64,000 bases of DNA from Pseudozyma flocculosa PF-1 (Eukaryota > Basidiomycota > Ustilaginomycetes > Ustilaginales > Ustilaginaceae). A program made the position numbers and the translations under genes. The notes beneath the pieces are model-generated. The model searched no databases, had not been told where the DNA came from, and was given only the letters and a program-made list of their open reading frames with translations. The stretch spans positions 221,385-285,384 of the forward strand of contig NW_006920887.1 of NCBI RefSeq assembly GCF_000417875.1. Direction: 5' to 3'. This document shows positions 52,318 to 63,555 of the stretch, one piece after another (within the stretch, counting starts at the first letter, position 1; each line of letters begins with the position of its first letter).

Positions 52318-55300
52318 CGCGACGAGCGATGTCAGGGAGATGTCGAAAAGTACGTGATCGAGCTGGGCGAGGCGGATGGCGGAGGCTGGCCAGTCAGGGA
52401 TTGCTCTGGTCGTTGGCGGATTGCGGGTGATGCGGACGGGGAGGGGTATGGTCGGTGGCCTTAGATGGTCCTGTATATATACCTTTTGCCGTCCTGGCGC
52501 TGCCAGCCAAACCTTGTTGAAGGCGAGCGAGCGGAGCAGGCAAGAAGGTTTAGCTAGCGGCAGGCCGTGCCGGAAGTGCGCAGGTCTCTAGCGGTCACGG
52601 AAGAAAGGGAGGAAACAGGCTAGGAAGCAAGCTCGGGTGGGGCGCGCTTGACGGTTGCAACCGGAATGAAGTGGTCGGACGGACGGACGGCCGGACGGTC
52701 GTTCGGGCGGTAATGAAGGCCGTAGCCGATGGCCTGCGGATCGACAAAGGCGTCGGACGGACAATCGATAAAGGCCGATGGCAGTGGCAGGGGCGGGCCG
52801 TCTGGCGGTGTGTCCGGTGTCTGGAGGATGCTGCTGAGTCTTTAGATTCCGTGCGCCAACGGGCCGGCAAGACCTAGGTTGCCGCGGTCGAGCAGGCCGG
52901 GAAAGGAGGGGATCCGAAGGGCGCAGGGATGGCGAGGGGATGGGCGGATGATCCGGGTGCCAGACTCAAGCTTTGCAAAGGGAGCTCGGCCTTCTTATTC
53001 AGGGCGAGGGAACGAACTGGCCAGGTGCCGTTCGTCGAGCAAAACGGGCGAGCAGGAGCAATGCGTCGATCAAGCAAGGTTGAGCAGGGGGCGCAGCAGA
53101 TAGGCCGGAAGCTAGCCGCGCATGGAGCAAGCACGCAGAGGTGACGGGTGAAAGGGCGAAGGTCGGATGGTGGTGGTGGTGATGGTGAGAGGTGGCTCGT
53201 GGCGGGTGATTGGATCCAGAGACGACGCGGAGCCACGGCACCATGCCGTAGCAAGAGGCCAGCAGCAGAGGGGATCGTCAAGAGGCTGCCGGTTCGAGGG
53301 TCTTGACAGGCGGCCAGAGGCAAAGGGCAACAGGCCACAGGCACACGTACACGAAGGCAGTGTGCGGCAGCTTGCCGGCCAATTTGTCGGCAAAACCAAC
53401 ATGACCTTCAGTAGCCGCTGCACCCACCCTTCGCACGCAGGCCGGCCGGCAGCCCACGCCATCAGCATGACCGTCCCTCCTGCCCGAGAATTTTTCATGG
53501 TGCGACCGGGGAGAGGAGATGGGTGGTCCCCGTTCCGTCGTCTGGTCGTGCGAAGCAAGGACAGCGCGGCGGCCATGCTGCCTTAGCATCGCTTGCCTTG
53601 GTCATCAAGGATCGCCCGGCCCCGCTGGACGCTCGTTTGAGCAGCGCGGCAGGCCGGCACGCGCAAAACAACGGCGGCGCCTTGGACTCATCATCATCAA
53701 CGACTGCCCTTGAAGCAAGCCGCAATCGAGCGGGTCCGTTCCGTTTGCAGGATCAGCCGTCGACTCAGGAGTCGCTGCGAGCATGATTCGACGGATGCGC
53801 CGAAAAACAAAAGGCAGAGGCGAGCTAAAAGCCGCAAGGCCAGGCAGGCAGCGACCACCACCACCGGTCTTCGGGAACTCGCGTGCTCCCGAGGCCGGCG
53901 GATCTATCGGCTGCTGCGGAAACCTGAACCCTCACCCTCCCGCTCTCGCCGTCCACGCCCGCACCCTCGCTGTCCGCCTCCTTGCCCGGTCCCGACATTC
54001 GCACAGGCGCAGCAACAGCACGCTTTTTCACCATACCAACACCATACCGGTCCCCCCGTCGTCGCTGTGCCGCCGGCATGGCCAGCAGGCAAGGTGTGTG
54101 TGGTACGGACGGTACCTGTCGGCGCCGACCGTGCTCGTCGACCGTGTCGGATCGGACCGCCCGCGCGCCAGACCGGCTGATTGCCGAAGCGCAGCGACCG
54201 CGGCCGACATGAGCGGACGAGTCTGTACAACCGCGGCGACGATCCGCGCGTACGTGTCCCCAAACCCAGCCCCGAAGGCGGACCTGGTCGCACACCCCAG
54301 AAGCTCCGCTGCCCACACCGTTGTGCAACGGCTCCGGATGGCAGCGGAGCAGGGGCCGGACCACCTGCCTAGCTAGGCACCTGCTCGCCCCGCGCCCGTT
54401 TCACCTGCGCCAAGGCGACCGACCGAGCGAGCGCCGCACGCCGCCGCCGCCGCCGTCGAACGACGGACGCACGCACGTACGTACGATGAGCAGCGGAGGA
54501 GGCTCGTGCAGCAGCCGCGCTGTGGATCAGTCCGCCGTGGTCATTCCAGGCTGTGTACCTGGGCCAAAAAGCGGCGGAGAGCTCCGGTCGAGTGATACGG
54601 TGGTACAGCGCTTGACCTCCTGTCGGCTCCGAGAGAGGGGCCCTGCCCGGCGACTTGGCCCGGCCTAGCCTGCGTGATGCCCGTGCTGCGCGAATCTTAT
54701 CTGTCTTGTCGCCAGCCTGCCACGTCCATCTGAAAGGGCGTGGGGAGGAAGCAGGCGACCCCCAAGAGCGAGGCCAGGGGGTCAAAGCCGTGGCCAACTG
54801 CAAGGAGCGGAGCGAGCCCATGGCGTCTCGACCCCGTCGCCGGCGCCAATTCCCCCTGCCTGCGGGCTCCCTCCTAGGCGTAACCTGTTCGCTGCTGGTT
54901 CGGATCTTTTTCCACCTGGCTCGCCGAACGACGTCACCCAGCAGCCCCCCGGCCGTCGTCGGTCGGACAGGCCTGCACGCACGCACGTTGCAGCGCCACC
55001 ACCGACGACGGTAGACAGGGGCATGCGGACGTAGCTACGCGCAGTCCCGCCGCCATGGCAGCGTGCGAGGGTGTTTCTCGAGGGCGAGCTCGCAACGATG
55101 GCGGCGCCGCGACTGCGGTCAAGAGGCCACGCCGGAGAGGGCTGCGGGACGCTTGCTCTGGGATCGGTTTCGGCCTGGCCCGACCCTGCGGGCTGAGCCG
55201 CCTTGCTGCTGTGCCCGTCGACCAACCGAGCCTCGCGAGGCTCGTGGCGGTCGGGGAGCGAGGCGGTCCCCACCCGTAGCGTGGCGCTAATCCGGCGCTA

Positions 55301-56400
55301 GGCTCGAGCACTGGCCATCATCACCTTGCCTCTGTTTGTCTTGCTTCAGAGAGACGAGGCCTGCCTGGCCTGGCAGCTCTTGCTCGCCTGTTGCGGGGCA
55401 GGCGTAGGAGACCAGGGTGTGGCAGAGCAGCAAGTCAAGACGCTGTGGTGTCGACTGCAGGCCTGCCTGCGTGCCTGCCTGCGATGCCTCTGCCTCCCTC
55501 CGCTGTGAGCCATCAGCTGAGCTGGGCCAGACTCCTCAGCGAACCGGCAAAGATGATACGCACGCCGCCAAGATGACCGAGAGGGCGAGTGAGCGAGGAG
55601 CAGGCAGGGCAGGCCGAGCCAAAGATGGGGGCTGGGGCCGACCCTGGATTGGCCTGCCAGCGACAGCCGGCTGCTGTGCGGTTGCGGTGCCGTGCGGCGA
55701 GCAGAAAACCCGCAGCGGCAGAGGGCGTAGGTGCTGCTTGGCTTCCTCGCCCGCTCCCTCGCCCGCTCCCTCGCCTGCCACCTCGACTCCGTCGCCCCGG
55801 TCTATCGGGACGCATCACCATCGCTCACGACCACCTTTACCACCACCAACACCGCCGTCGTCACCATTGCTGATCGCGTCCCTCGTCTCGCCCACGGCTC
55901 GCTCTCCCCTCTTTCACTTGCTCGCCTCGGCCTCTTCGATGTCCACAGTCGCGCCACCAGCATCCCTCAGCGCCCACGTCATTCTCGCCTCGACCCTGCA
56001 GCATCAGCTCGGCGCTGTCGTCCGCTCTCTTTGCTCTTCCTGACCACGCTATCCTTCTCTCATCGAAAGACGCATCAATATCTGCTCCGAACGCACGACT
56101 TCGCCCGGCCCATAGTCGCCGTCATTCCGCCCACTTTGCAGCCCCGTCTCTGGCAGGATCCGCCCTCGTTCGCCTCGCCGCATCCTTCGAGCCCCTGCCA
56201 CGTTCCACACCTCGCCACAACAGCATCTGTGACATCCGACCTCGTCTGAAAGCCCAGCGACAGCGGCTAGCGCACCCGCAACGCCCGCCCAGCGTCTCCT
56301 TGCCTACGCTCTGAACGCGCCCGGCGCTGCCCGTCCTTCTTGCCTCTGGCGTTATAGACCACCTGCTGGCATTCTCGCCTGCCGCGCACATCAGCCAGAC
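52318..56400. other. Gene-poor divergent spacer
   Basis: About 4.1 kb between the MFS gene (-) and the MADS-box gene (+). It contains the MFS TATA (52474-52481), GGAC repeats (52678-52698), a GTAC palindrome (54476-54485) and, from about 55700 to 56400, a C/T-rich stretch that is probably the MADS gene leader. Open frames up to about 200 residues overlap on both strands and show no family features. Confidence 0.4.
52474..52481 (-). promoter_or_regulatory. TATA box of the MFS exporter gene
   Basis: TATATATA lies 157 bases upstream of the ATG at 52317, in an otherwise GC-rich region. Confidence 0.5.
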
Positions 56401-58110
56401 ATGGGCCGCAAGAAGATCAAGATCCAGCCCATCAAGGAGGACCGCAACCGGTCGGTCACCTATCTTAAGCGCAAGTCCGGCCTCTTCAAAAAGGCCCATG
56501 AGCTTGCCGTCCTGACTGACGCAGAGGTAGCTGTCATCGTCTTTGGTCACAACGGCAAGCTGGCCGAGTTCTGCTCTGGCGACATCGACCAGCTCCTGCT
56601 ACGGTATACCGAGGTGAGCGTCGCGGCAGCGCCTCCGGATGAGCCTTGGCCTGCTCGGCTCGTCAAATCAGATGCTCAGACGCAGAATCGCAGCGACTGA
56701 CCTACCGCCCCTTGCACTAATTGCCCGGAAACGCAGTACGATGGAGTGGCCGAGAGAAAGGGTCCGCAGCACTACTTTGGTATGGACAAGGACTCGGGAG
56801 ACGAGGACGGCGGCGACGAGGGAAATGACGGCAACGACAAGCCGGACAAATCCGGGCCGAGCGGCGGTACAGGCGGCGACGCTGGGCCAACACAGGACCC
56901 CGGTCCATCGTCCCAGGGCGGTGGCGGGTCAGGCAACGGTCGCGGAGGCAAACGCGGCGGAGGCTCGGGCGGCAGTGGGAGCAGGGCAGGCAGCAAGCGC
57001 AAGGCCGACAGCCAGGCCTCTGCATCGCGATCCGGACCCGCACCAAAGAAGGAGCTGGCCTCGACATCAGGAGGCGGCAGCACCGGCATCAAGGCCGAAC
57101 AGGATTCCGAGCCCAACGAAAGCACGTCTGCGGTGGGCAAGAGCGCCCTCAACGCGGCTCTGCGAGAGCGTGGGCGGCAGAAGGAAGCCGCCGGTCTGGG
57201 CCTGACGTACGGGTCGGCCGAGGGACCCGCCTCGCACCTTGCATGCGGTCGGCCGAGTCAGCACCCAGTCGTCTCGGCAGCCGGTGGCCAACCCAGCGGG
57301 CTGCCGACGCCGCGGCGCAGCAGCTTCTCGTCGGGTGCTCAGCCTCGGCCCTCGAGCTCCTCGGGTCGGCCCGTGACGGCCAACGCCGCCCTTGCCGCAT
57401 CGTATCCTCCTGAACTGTCGCAGTCGTCGTTGATGCCGTCGCCAGCGGCCGCGTCGATGGCAGCACAGCAACAGCAGCAACAGCAGCAGCAGGCGGCAGA
57501 AGAGCACTTCCAGCAGCAACGCCAACAGCAGCAGCTCCATGGGCAGGCGCCGGCAGGCATGTTTGGAGGCTTTGCACCGAGCCTAGCGCTGCAGCATCAG
57601 GGCCACAATGAGGCGGTCCAAGCGGCCACTGCAGCCGCGGCCTACGCGGTACGGGGCGCCGCCGCAAGGGGCCTCGAAGTCCAGATCCCCGGCGCAGAGG
57701 GCGGCGCCATGTCGCAATCACAGCCGCCGACGCAACCGGCTCCAGAGCTCGTACTTCGACCATCATCGACGGGGCATCATCGTTCGCACCATAGCCTCGC
57801 CTCGATGGACTTCACCAGCATGTCGAGCAGCAACGGCGCCTTTGCCAACGTCAGCGGCCCCTCGCCTGGGCCCCTCCAGATGGCGAGGCCGTACACGGCA
57901 AGCGGCGACTTTGCCGCCGGCCACCTTGCCCCGCCTGGAGCGGTGCATCAGCTGCAGCAAGCGCAGCCGCAGCCGCAAAACTTTGGGGCCAATCCAGCAT
58001 TCCTTTCCTACTCGGCCTCGCCCGCGCCGTCCATCCATGGCTCGTCCGCACCCACGCCGATTGCAGCAAGCAGCCACGATGGCAACAACGACCACCATCA
58101 GCATCAGCAT

Positions 58111-58152
<42 letters not shown>

Positions 58153-58653
58153 TCTAATGCCATGTTCCTGGAAGACGGCTTAGACATGTTGCAAGGATCT
58201 GCCGTCACGACCGAGGGCGGCGGCGGTCCCGGGTCGAGCGGCACGAGGCCGCACTTGACGCTCAACGGCCACAGCATGGGCGGTCAGCTGGTCGGAAGCT
58301 CGTCCGGCTCAGCCTTTTCAACGTCTGACAGCGAGATCTCTCCTGCCAGCGCCGTCCCACCTCATCACCCGCCGCCGCACGCAACGAGCTTCGACGTCAA
58401 CTCCGGCCTGCTCACGATGCCGCTCGATGCGTCTTCCGCGACGGCGGCGGCCAAGGCGGCAGAGCAGCATGCCCACGCTTCCCACAATGCTGCGATGGCG
58501 ATGGCAATGAACCAGGTGCCGGTCCATCTCGGTTCTCGCCATCCCCACCATCCCTCCCTGGCGCCCGTGCATGCCGCTTCACGAGGGGCTCCGGCGGCCC
58601 CCGTGGCGTACGACGACCCGATCGCCGTCAACTCGGCCCTGTTTGGGCGGTAG
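56401..58653 (+). CDS. MADS-box transcription factor, MEF2/Rlm1 type
   Basis: Exons 56401-56613 and 56737-58653 give 709 residues. The MADS domain spans residues 1-57: [31 protein letters not shown] helix (here [20 protein letters not shown]) and [10 protein letters not shown]. The KIKIQ start and the HELAVL helix place it with MEF2/Rlm1 and not with SRF/Mcm1. Exon 1 ends right after LLLRYTE, just past the MADS domain. Exon 2 opens [15 protein letters not shown], a short MEF2-like extension, then an acidic Asp/Gly tract, a basic GSKRKAD, and a long low-complexity Ser/Pro/Gln/Ala region. This includes a His-Gln run passing into about 14 Gln residues (58096-58149), typical of activation domains. 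In yeasts Rlm1 is activated by the cell-wall-integrity MAP kinase; that role here is inference. Confidence 0.92.
58096..58149 (+). repeat. CAG/CAT repeat coding His-Gln and poly-Gln
   Basis: CATCAG units pass into about 14 pure CAG codons inside the MADS-factor gene. CAG-only composition makes length variation between strains likely. Confidence 0.85.
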
Positions 58654-59655
58654 GCGCTTCGTCGTTCTCGATGCATGCGCCCGCTTTTCAACCTTTTCTT
58701 GCCCCTATCGCATCGGAATCTCCCTCTGGATCCGCATTTGCTCTCTGCACGTGCCGTGCTGCCCCCCAGCGATCGACTTCTGCCGAGCAGAAGCCTCCAG
58801 GTCGCCGTGCGAGGGGCCACCCACGACCTCATCTGTATACAATCTCATCGACCGGATCCCGCGTGCAAACTCTGCCGTCCTCGGCTGTCTTCCTCTCTGC
58901 CCGGTCCCGACGCGTGTTCCGGTGACGATATCGAAGACGAAGGCAAAGGCAGCAGCTGGACCGTTGTCGAAGGCGAGGAGGAGAAGGTCGGGATGCAGCG
59001 CCAAGGCTGTGGGGCTGATGTGTGGGCCGGCGCCAGGCGGCGTGCCTCTCGCCCGAGTGCGCGTGGCACCCGAGGCGCTCGGGTCCGCCCGCCTGCGGAA
59101 GCTCGAGGAAGGCGGGCGAAGACGTGGCCTACTCACTCGCACGGCCCCCGAGGCGGGCCCCTTTGGTGTCGACGCCCGGGTCCACGCTCACCTTTCTTCT
59201 CGCCACCACCACCACGCAACCTCTCTCGTCTGTCACCACCTCGTCCTTCCCTGTCTCCACATTTACGGCTATCCGACTATCCCATCCGGCTCTCTAGCTC
59301 AGCCGCTCTTTCCCAGCCGGTCAACTCAGTAAGTGTGGGCTAGATCCCGATCGCCGACCCGGTCCTCGCAGCCCGACCCCACTCTCCATGATGAACCGAA
59401 ATCCTCAAATTTCAATACATGTTAGACTTCCGATCAATTCATGACGGAAGCAATGATTCTTTCACCCTGAGACTCCTTTCTGGCTGGGGCCCTGCACCGA
59501 CCTTTGCTCTCCTGCCTTTTCCTCCCAGAAAGGACCGCGGGCTGACCTCTGTCGTTGCATCTTCTTCCCTTGCGCGCTCCATCGTAACCAGGCCTTCTCT
59601 CCCAGCGGCGCTACTCCGCTCTAACACCCGACCCCACCTCACACATCTCACCGCA
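58654..59655. promoter_or_regulatory. Spacer with the SGT2 promoter and leader
   Basis: The first 700 bases are the 3' flank of the MADS gene and look non-coding. From about 59390 to 59470 the base composition drops to AT-rich, unlike the rest of the window, followed by a CT-rich leader up to the SGT2 ATG. The AT-rich patch is a likely core promoter. No gene is seen. Confidence 0.4.
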
Positions 59656-60771
59656 ATGGCGAGCGACCAGGCACACCTTGCTTACGCCGTCGTCAGCTGG
59701 CTCGAGCAGGCCGGCACCTCGCTCCCTGCCGACAAGAAGGCCGAGCTGCAGACGGCCGCCAAGAGCGCCGCCACCGCCTTTGGCGTCAACACCTCGGACT
59801 CGGCACAGCAGCAGCAGTACGGCCAAGGGCCGGGGCTCCAGGCCATCTTTGACATCTTCCTCAAGACGCAGAAAAAAATGGGCGCTCCCTCGACCTCGGC
59901 CTCGACCCCGGCGGCAGCGGCAGCGGCATCCAGCGCCGAGCCCGCAGCTGCACCGGCGGCCAAGGACGTGTCCGAGGCCGACATCGCCAAGGCCGAAGAG
60001 CTCAAGACGGAGGGCAACAAGGCCATGTCGTCCAAGGACTACGGCGCCGCCATCGAGGCGTACGGCAAGGCCATCGAGCTCAACCCCAACTCGCCCGTCT
60101 ACTATTCGAACCGTGCCGCCGCCTTTAGCCAGATTGGGCAGCACGACCAGGCCATCGACGACGCTCGCGCCGCCTCCAAGATCGACCCCAAGTTTGGCAA
60201 GGCCTACAGCCGCCTCGGCCACGCCCTCTTTTCGTCCGGCCGCTTTTCCGATGCCGTCGAGGCCTACGAAAAGGGCGTCGAGGTGGACCCGTCCAACGAC
60301 GTGCTCAAGCGCGGCCTCGCCGCCAGCAAGGAGCGCCTCGCCAGCGAGGGCGGCGGCAACGCGTCCGCCTCGTCGCCGTCGTCGGCTGCCGCTCGCGATG
60401 CCGTGTCGAGCCCCGGCCAGGGCGCCGGTGCCGGTGCCGGTGCTGGCGCGGGAGCCGGAGGCTTCCCCAACTTTGGCGGTGCCGGCGGCATGCCCGACCT
60501 CGCCTCGCTGATGAACAACCCGATGGTGGCGCAGATGGCGCAGAACCTCATGTCGAACCCCAACGGCCTGTCGGAGCTGATGAACAACCCCATGCTGCGC
60601 CAGGCGGCCGAGCGCTTCCAGGGCGGCGGCGGCATGCCCGACATTGGCTCGCTGATGCAGGACCCCGCGATGCGCGAGATGGCGCGCAACTTTATGGGCG
60701 GTGCCGGCGGTGCTGGCGGCGCTGGCGGTGCTGGCGGAAACAACAGCAACAACAACAACATGTACGGCTGA
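59656..60771 (+). CDS. SGT2: SGT2/SGTA-like TPR co-chaperone
   Basis: Single exon, 371 residues. An N-terminal dimerisation domain (about 5-75) starts LAYAVVSWLEQAGTSLPADK. An Ala/Ser linker follows, then three TPR repeats (about 113-225): KAEELKTEGNKAMSSKDYGA, NPNSPVYYSNRAAAFSQIGQ, and DPKFGKAYSRLGHALFSSGR. The C-terminal third is Gly-rich with repeated Asn-Pro-Met helices (LMNNPMVAQMAQNLM, LMNNPMLRQAAERF, LMQDPAMREMARNFM). These form the substrate-binding module for tail-anchored proteins. SGT2 captures tail-anchored membrane proteins after synthesis and passes them to the GET pathway with Hsp70 and Get4/5. The C-terminal tail uses Gly and Asn where animal SGTA is Gln-rich. The start is the first ATG of the conserved frame. 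Confidence 0.93.
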   Translation: MASDQAHLAYAVVSWLEQAGTSLPADKKAELQTAAKSAATAFGVNTSDSAQQQQYGQGPGLQAIFDIFLKTQKKMGAPSTSASTPAAAAAASSAEPAAAPAAKDVSEADIAKAEELKTEGNKAMSSKDYGAAIEAYGKAIELNPNSPVYYSNRAAAFSQIGQHDQAIDDARAASKIDPKFGKAYSRLGHALFSSGRFSDAVEAYEKGVEVDPSNDVLKRGLAASKERLASEGGGNASASSPSSAAARDAVSSPGQGAGAGAGAGAGAGGFPNFGGAGGMPDLASLMNNPMVAQMAQNLMSNPNGLSELMNNPMLRQAAERFQGGGGMPDIGSLMQDPAMREMARNFMGGAGGAGGAGGAGGNNSNNNNMYG

Positions 60772-62119
60772 AGCAGTCCATCGTCGCGCCTGGTCCCCTT
60801 TCCCCCACCGAAGCAAACTCTTCTCTCCCAGCCATGTATCGGAGGCGCAACCGGCCCAAGGCTCGCCATCCGACGATTCCCCCACCGACCGACCCTCTTG
60901 CGCTTGAACCACCCACCGCTGCCGTCACGGGTCTCCATTGCTTCGGTCCGTCACGTCCGCACGCCCGCACGAGAGCCGGCGACCCACAGCTAGAGCATCT
61001 CTCGGTTCTCTCTTCCTCTTCTGGCCCAAATCCACCGTTCCACAACTGTACCTATATCGCCACACCGCCCCCGCGTCAGCTGCGCTCGTTCACGATGGCA
61101 ATCCGGAGTCTGTCGTCACGTTCCCTCCCGTCGCGTTCGACCAGCCAGCGCGTTCGTCGTCATTTCCTTGCTCGGGCTCGAGGTTAGCATGCCTGAGGGG
61201 CGTCCAGTTGGCGCTCCCCTGCGCTCCGTGGTGCAAACCCGCTAGCTGGTGCGATATCGCCCATTCTTCATCTCGAGCTCAGTCGCGCCTCGTGCCAGAG
61301 CACGCGTTCGTACCCTAGCTTGACCTCCTTCCTGACCGCGACTACTGCACGAGGTCTCCCCTCAACCCGCACTAGCATGACGCCCAGCAGAACTGTGCCA
61401 GCGCAGCGATACACGCATGCCGCGGAAGCTTTCAAGCAAGCCTGCTGGTTTCAGTTCGACGATACGACCGACTTCTTGGTCTCTAGTCGACTCCGGGCGC
61501 GAGCTACTGAGGGCGTCGAGGTCCAGATCCAGCTCCAACTCCAGAATGGTGTCGCTTTGACCTCCTTCATCCTGCTGCACCACGAGGGTCAGGACCTCTC
61601 TGGCGTCAAAAATTGCACCACAAGCCGCGCCCAGACAGACAGCAAGCCAGGTACCGTACCTCTCTCAATCCTCCATGGAGCCGTGGCCTACGCAGTTGAT
61701 CTGGACTGGACTTGACTAGGCGACCGCACTATCGTTCATTGACGACGCCGATGCACGTTGCGCGTGTCAAAATGGCCTCGCACGAGCGTGTACGCCCCCC
61801 GCTCTAGCACGCGTTTGGCTTAGACATGACGGCGTTGGAATGGGTCGGGAGTGGCTCGCTGCCAGCGCAGCTTCTCTCTTTTCAGCTAATCCCTCTTTCT
61901 CGGCGCCTCGTAAAGGGTAGGTGGCGACAGGTCAAGGGATAAGAAGGATGTACTGGACGACGACTCGGTCCAGCTCGGCTCAGGATCGACAGCTCGCCCC
62001 GCCCCGCCCCGCCCCGCTCCGCCTTGTCCCTCAAGGCTCAGGCACAGCTTTTCCCCCCGTCTTACCCCTTCGCGAAGCTCGAGACCAACACCTGCTTCAA
62101 CCCGGCAGCGACGGAGAAG
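60772..62119. other. Intergenic region
   Basis: 3' flank of SGT2, then about 1 kb of unclear content. A weak coding-like frame lies at 61377-61715 (listed separately). A short CCCCG repeat at 61997-62018 sits upstream of the next gene. Nothing else is supportable. Confidence 0.4.
61377..61715 (+). CDS. Possible small protein-coding frame, low support
   Basis: An ATG at 61377 opens 112 residues ending at 61715. Residues 1-70 have mixed, ordered-looking composition (KQACWFQFDDTTDFLV, GVEVQIQLQLQNGVALTSFI) instead of the Arg/Pro/Ser pattern of GC-driven false frames, and third positions favour C and G. The rest looks less coding. It could be a small gene, a gene fragment or chance. No family recognised. 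Confidence 0.22.
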   Translation: MTPSRTVPAQRYTHAAEAFKQACWFQFDDTTDFLVSSRLRARATEGVEVQIQLQLQNGVALTSFILLHHEGQDLSGVKNCTTSRAQTDSKPGTVPLSILHGAVAYAVDLDWT

Positions 62120-63289
62120 ATGTCCAATCGTCTTCGCAAGTGGCTCGGAGTCGGTCCCACCTCCGCCTTCGTCGGAGCGGGCACGACGACGGGAAACGAC
62201 GGAATGCTCTTCGACCCATCACAGCTCGACCCGGGGAAGGGGCAGCCTTCGACGCAGTGCAGCGTCGACGAGGCGACGGAGCCGTGGAGGTTCGGACGTC
62301 GTGCGTCGTTGCTCCTGCTGCGCACCAAGTCGTTGCGTTTCGATCGAGCGGTTCCGACCGAGGCCGAGGCGGATGGACCGGCGCAGCCACCCGCCCCTCC
62401 CGCTCGGAGGGCATCGACGGTCTCATTCCGTCTCAGATCCTCGGTGCTTCCCCTCCAAAGCAAAAACGGAGCGACATCCGCCTCTGAACCGCGTACGGAT
62501 TCGGATTCGACAACTCTGTCGCTGCAGCATCAACGACGACGACGACGAGGCGCACTCGATCCGAGCCCCAGCACGTCCCACGTCGGGATACATGGGGATC
62601 ATCGCCATTCCTGCCCTGTGCCCACCGCCGCCGCCGCCGCCGCTGCTCCGATGGGGACAGGGTGGGGAACAAGGCGGTGTCGAGCGTCACTCCCGGCCGC
62701 GTTCCGCCTCGATCTCAACCTCGACCCCAGCGGCGGATGGGCAACGGGCCTGCATCTGCATCTTGACTGCGCCGAGATGTCGTCGTCGTCGTACTACCCA
62801 GACCCGGTGCAGCAAGAGGATCACAAACGGGAATGGCAGGACGTCTCCCTCCTCCCATGTCACCCTCCGCATCCTTCAGCGACAACCATGGATCACCATC
62901 CGCTCTCCTTCAACCATGTTCCATCCTCCTCCTACTTCCCTCAGTACGCGCTCTACCCACCCTGTGTCTGGACCTTCGACCCATGTCCCTCCTCAACCCA
63001 AACTCCAGCGTCAACGCCAACGCCAACAACAACGACGACGACGACGGGTCCGCTGGTGCTGAATGGCAGCACGTGGGGTGCCGACGCGTGGGAGCAAGGC
63101 CGGATCGACGAGGCAGAGCGACACCGAGCAAAGTGGACCACGTCGTCGGCCTCACGGCCTCGGTCCCTCCTCTGGCGCCTCTCGCGCGTCCATTCCCGCA
63201 ACGGCTCCTCGTCCTCGTCTGCCTCCCATTCTTCTGTTTCGTCGGCGTCGTCGTCGAGTGGGGCCCGACGGCTCGATCTGGCTTGTTAG
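62120..63289 (+). CDS. Hypothetical protein, 389 residues
   Basis: I placed the start at the ATG at 62120 (MSNRLRKWLGVGPTSAFVGA), although the frame is open further up. No family recognised. The N-terminus is ordered and may be amphipathic. The middle is Arg/Ser/Pro-rich with RRASLLLLRTKSLRF and RRASTVSFRLRSS, two RRAS motifs that look like basophilic kinase sites. After a His/Pro-rich stretch there is a Thr/Pro run (near 63000-63050), an ordered-looking WGADAWEQGRIDEAERHRAK, and a Ser-rich C-terminal tail. Codon third positions are G/C-biased throughout, supporting coding. It converges on the gene at 63556. Confidence 0.5.
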   Translation: MSNRLRKWLGVGPTSAFVGAGTTTGNDGMLFDPSQLDPGKGQPSTQCSVDEATEPWRFGRRASLLLLRTKSLRFDRAVPTEAEADGPAQPPAPPARRASTVSFRLRSSVLPLQSKNGATSASEPRTDSDSTTLSLQHQRRRRRGALDPSPSTSHVGIHGDHRHSCPVPTAAAAAAAPMGTGWGTRRCRASLPAAFRLDLNLDPSGGWATGLHLHLDCAEMSSSSYYPDPVQQEDHKREWQDVSLLPCHPPHPSATTMDHHPLSFNHVPSSSYFPQYALYPPCVWTFDPCPSSTQTPASTPTPTTTTTTTGPLVLNGSTWGADAWEQGRIDEAERHRAKWTTSSASRPRSLLWRLSRVHSRNGSSSSSASHSSVSSASSSSGARRLDLAC

Positions 63290-63555
63290 GAGAGCGACGC
63301 AGAGCGGCTGCCGGCCTGCGGGTCGCATCCACTTCCCTTTCTCTCCGTCGCTGCATTCTCCATCGCAAAACCCCTCTGGGCTCTTCTCTTGGCAAAATTG
63401 TCTTCCATCCGGGCCTCATTCAGGCTCTCGAGGCTACTGCGGGGACGACGATGACACTGCTTGGACCGATTAAAGAGAGGTAGCGTGGAAAGTACAAGTA
63501 CACAGAGTCACAGCGGGAATGAAGGGTAAACGAGTGATGCCGGCGCCCTCTCCTC

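Noticed and set aside
52318..56400. tRNA genes in the large spacers
   Set aside because: I looked for GGTTCRA-type T loops with matching acceptor stems on both strands; hits such as the one near 53290 lack a pairing stem. A covariance-model search would be decisive.
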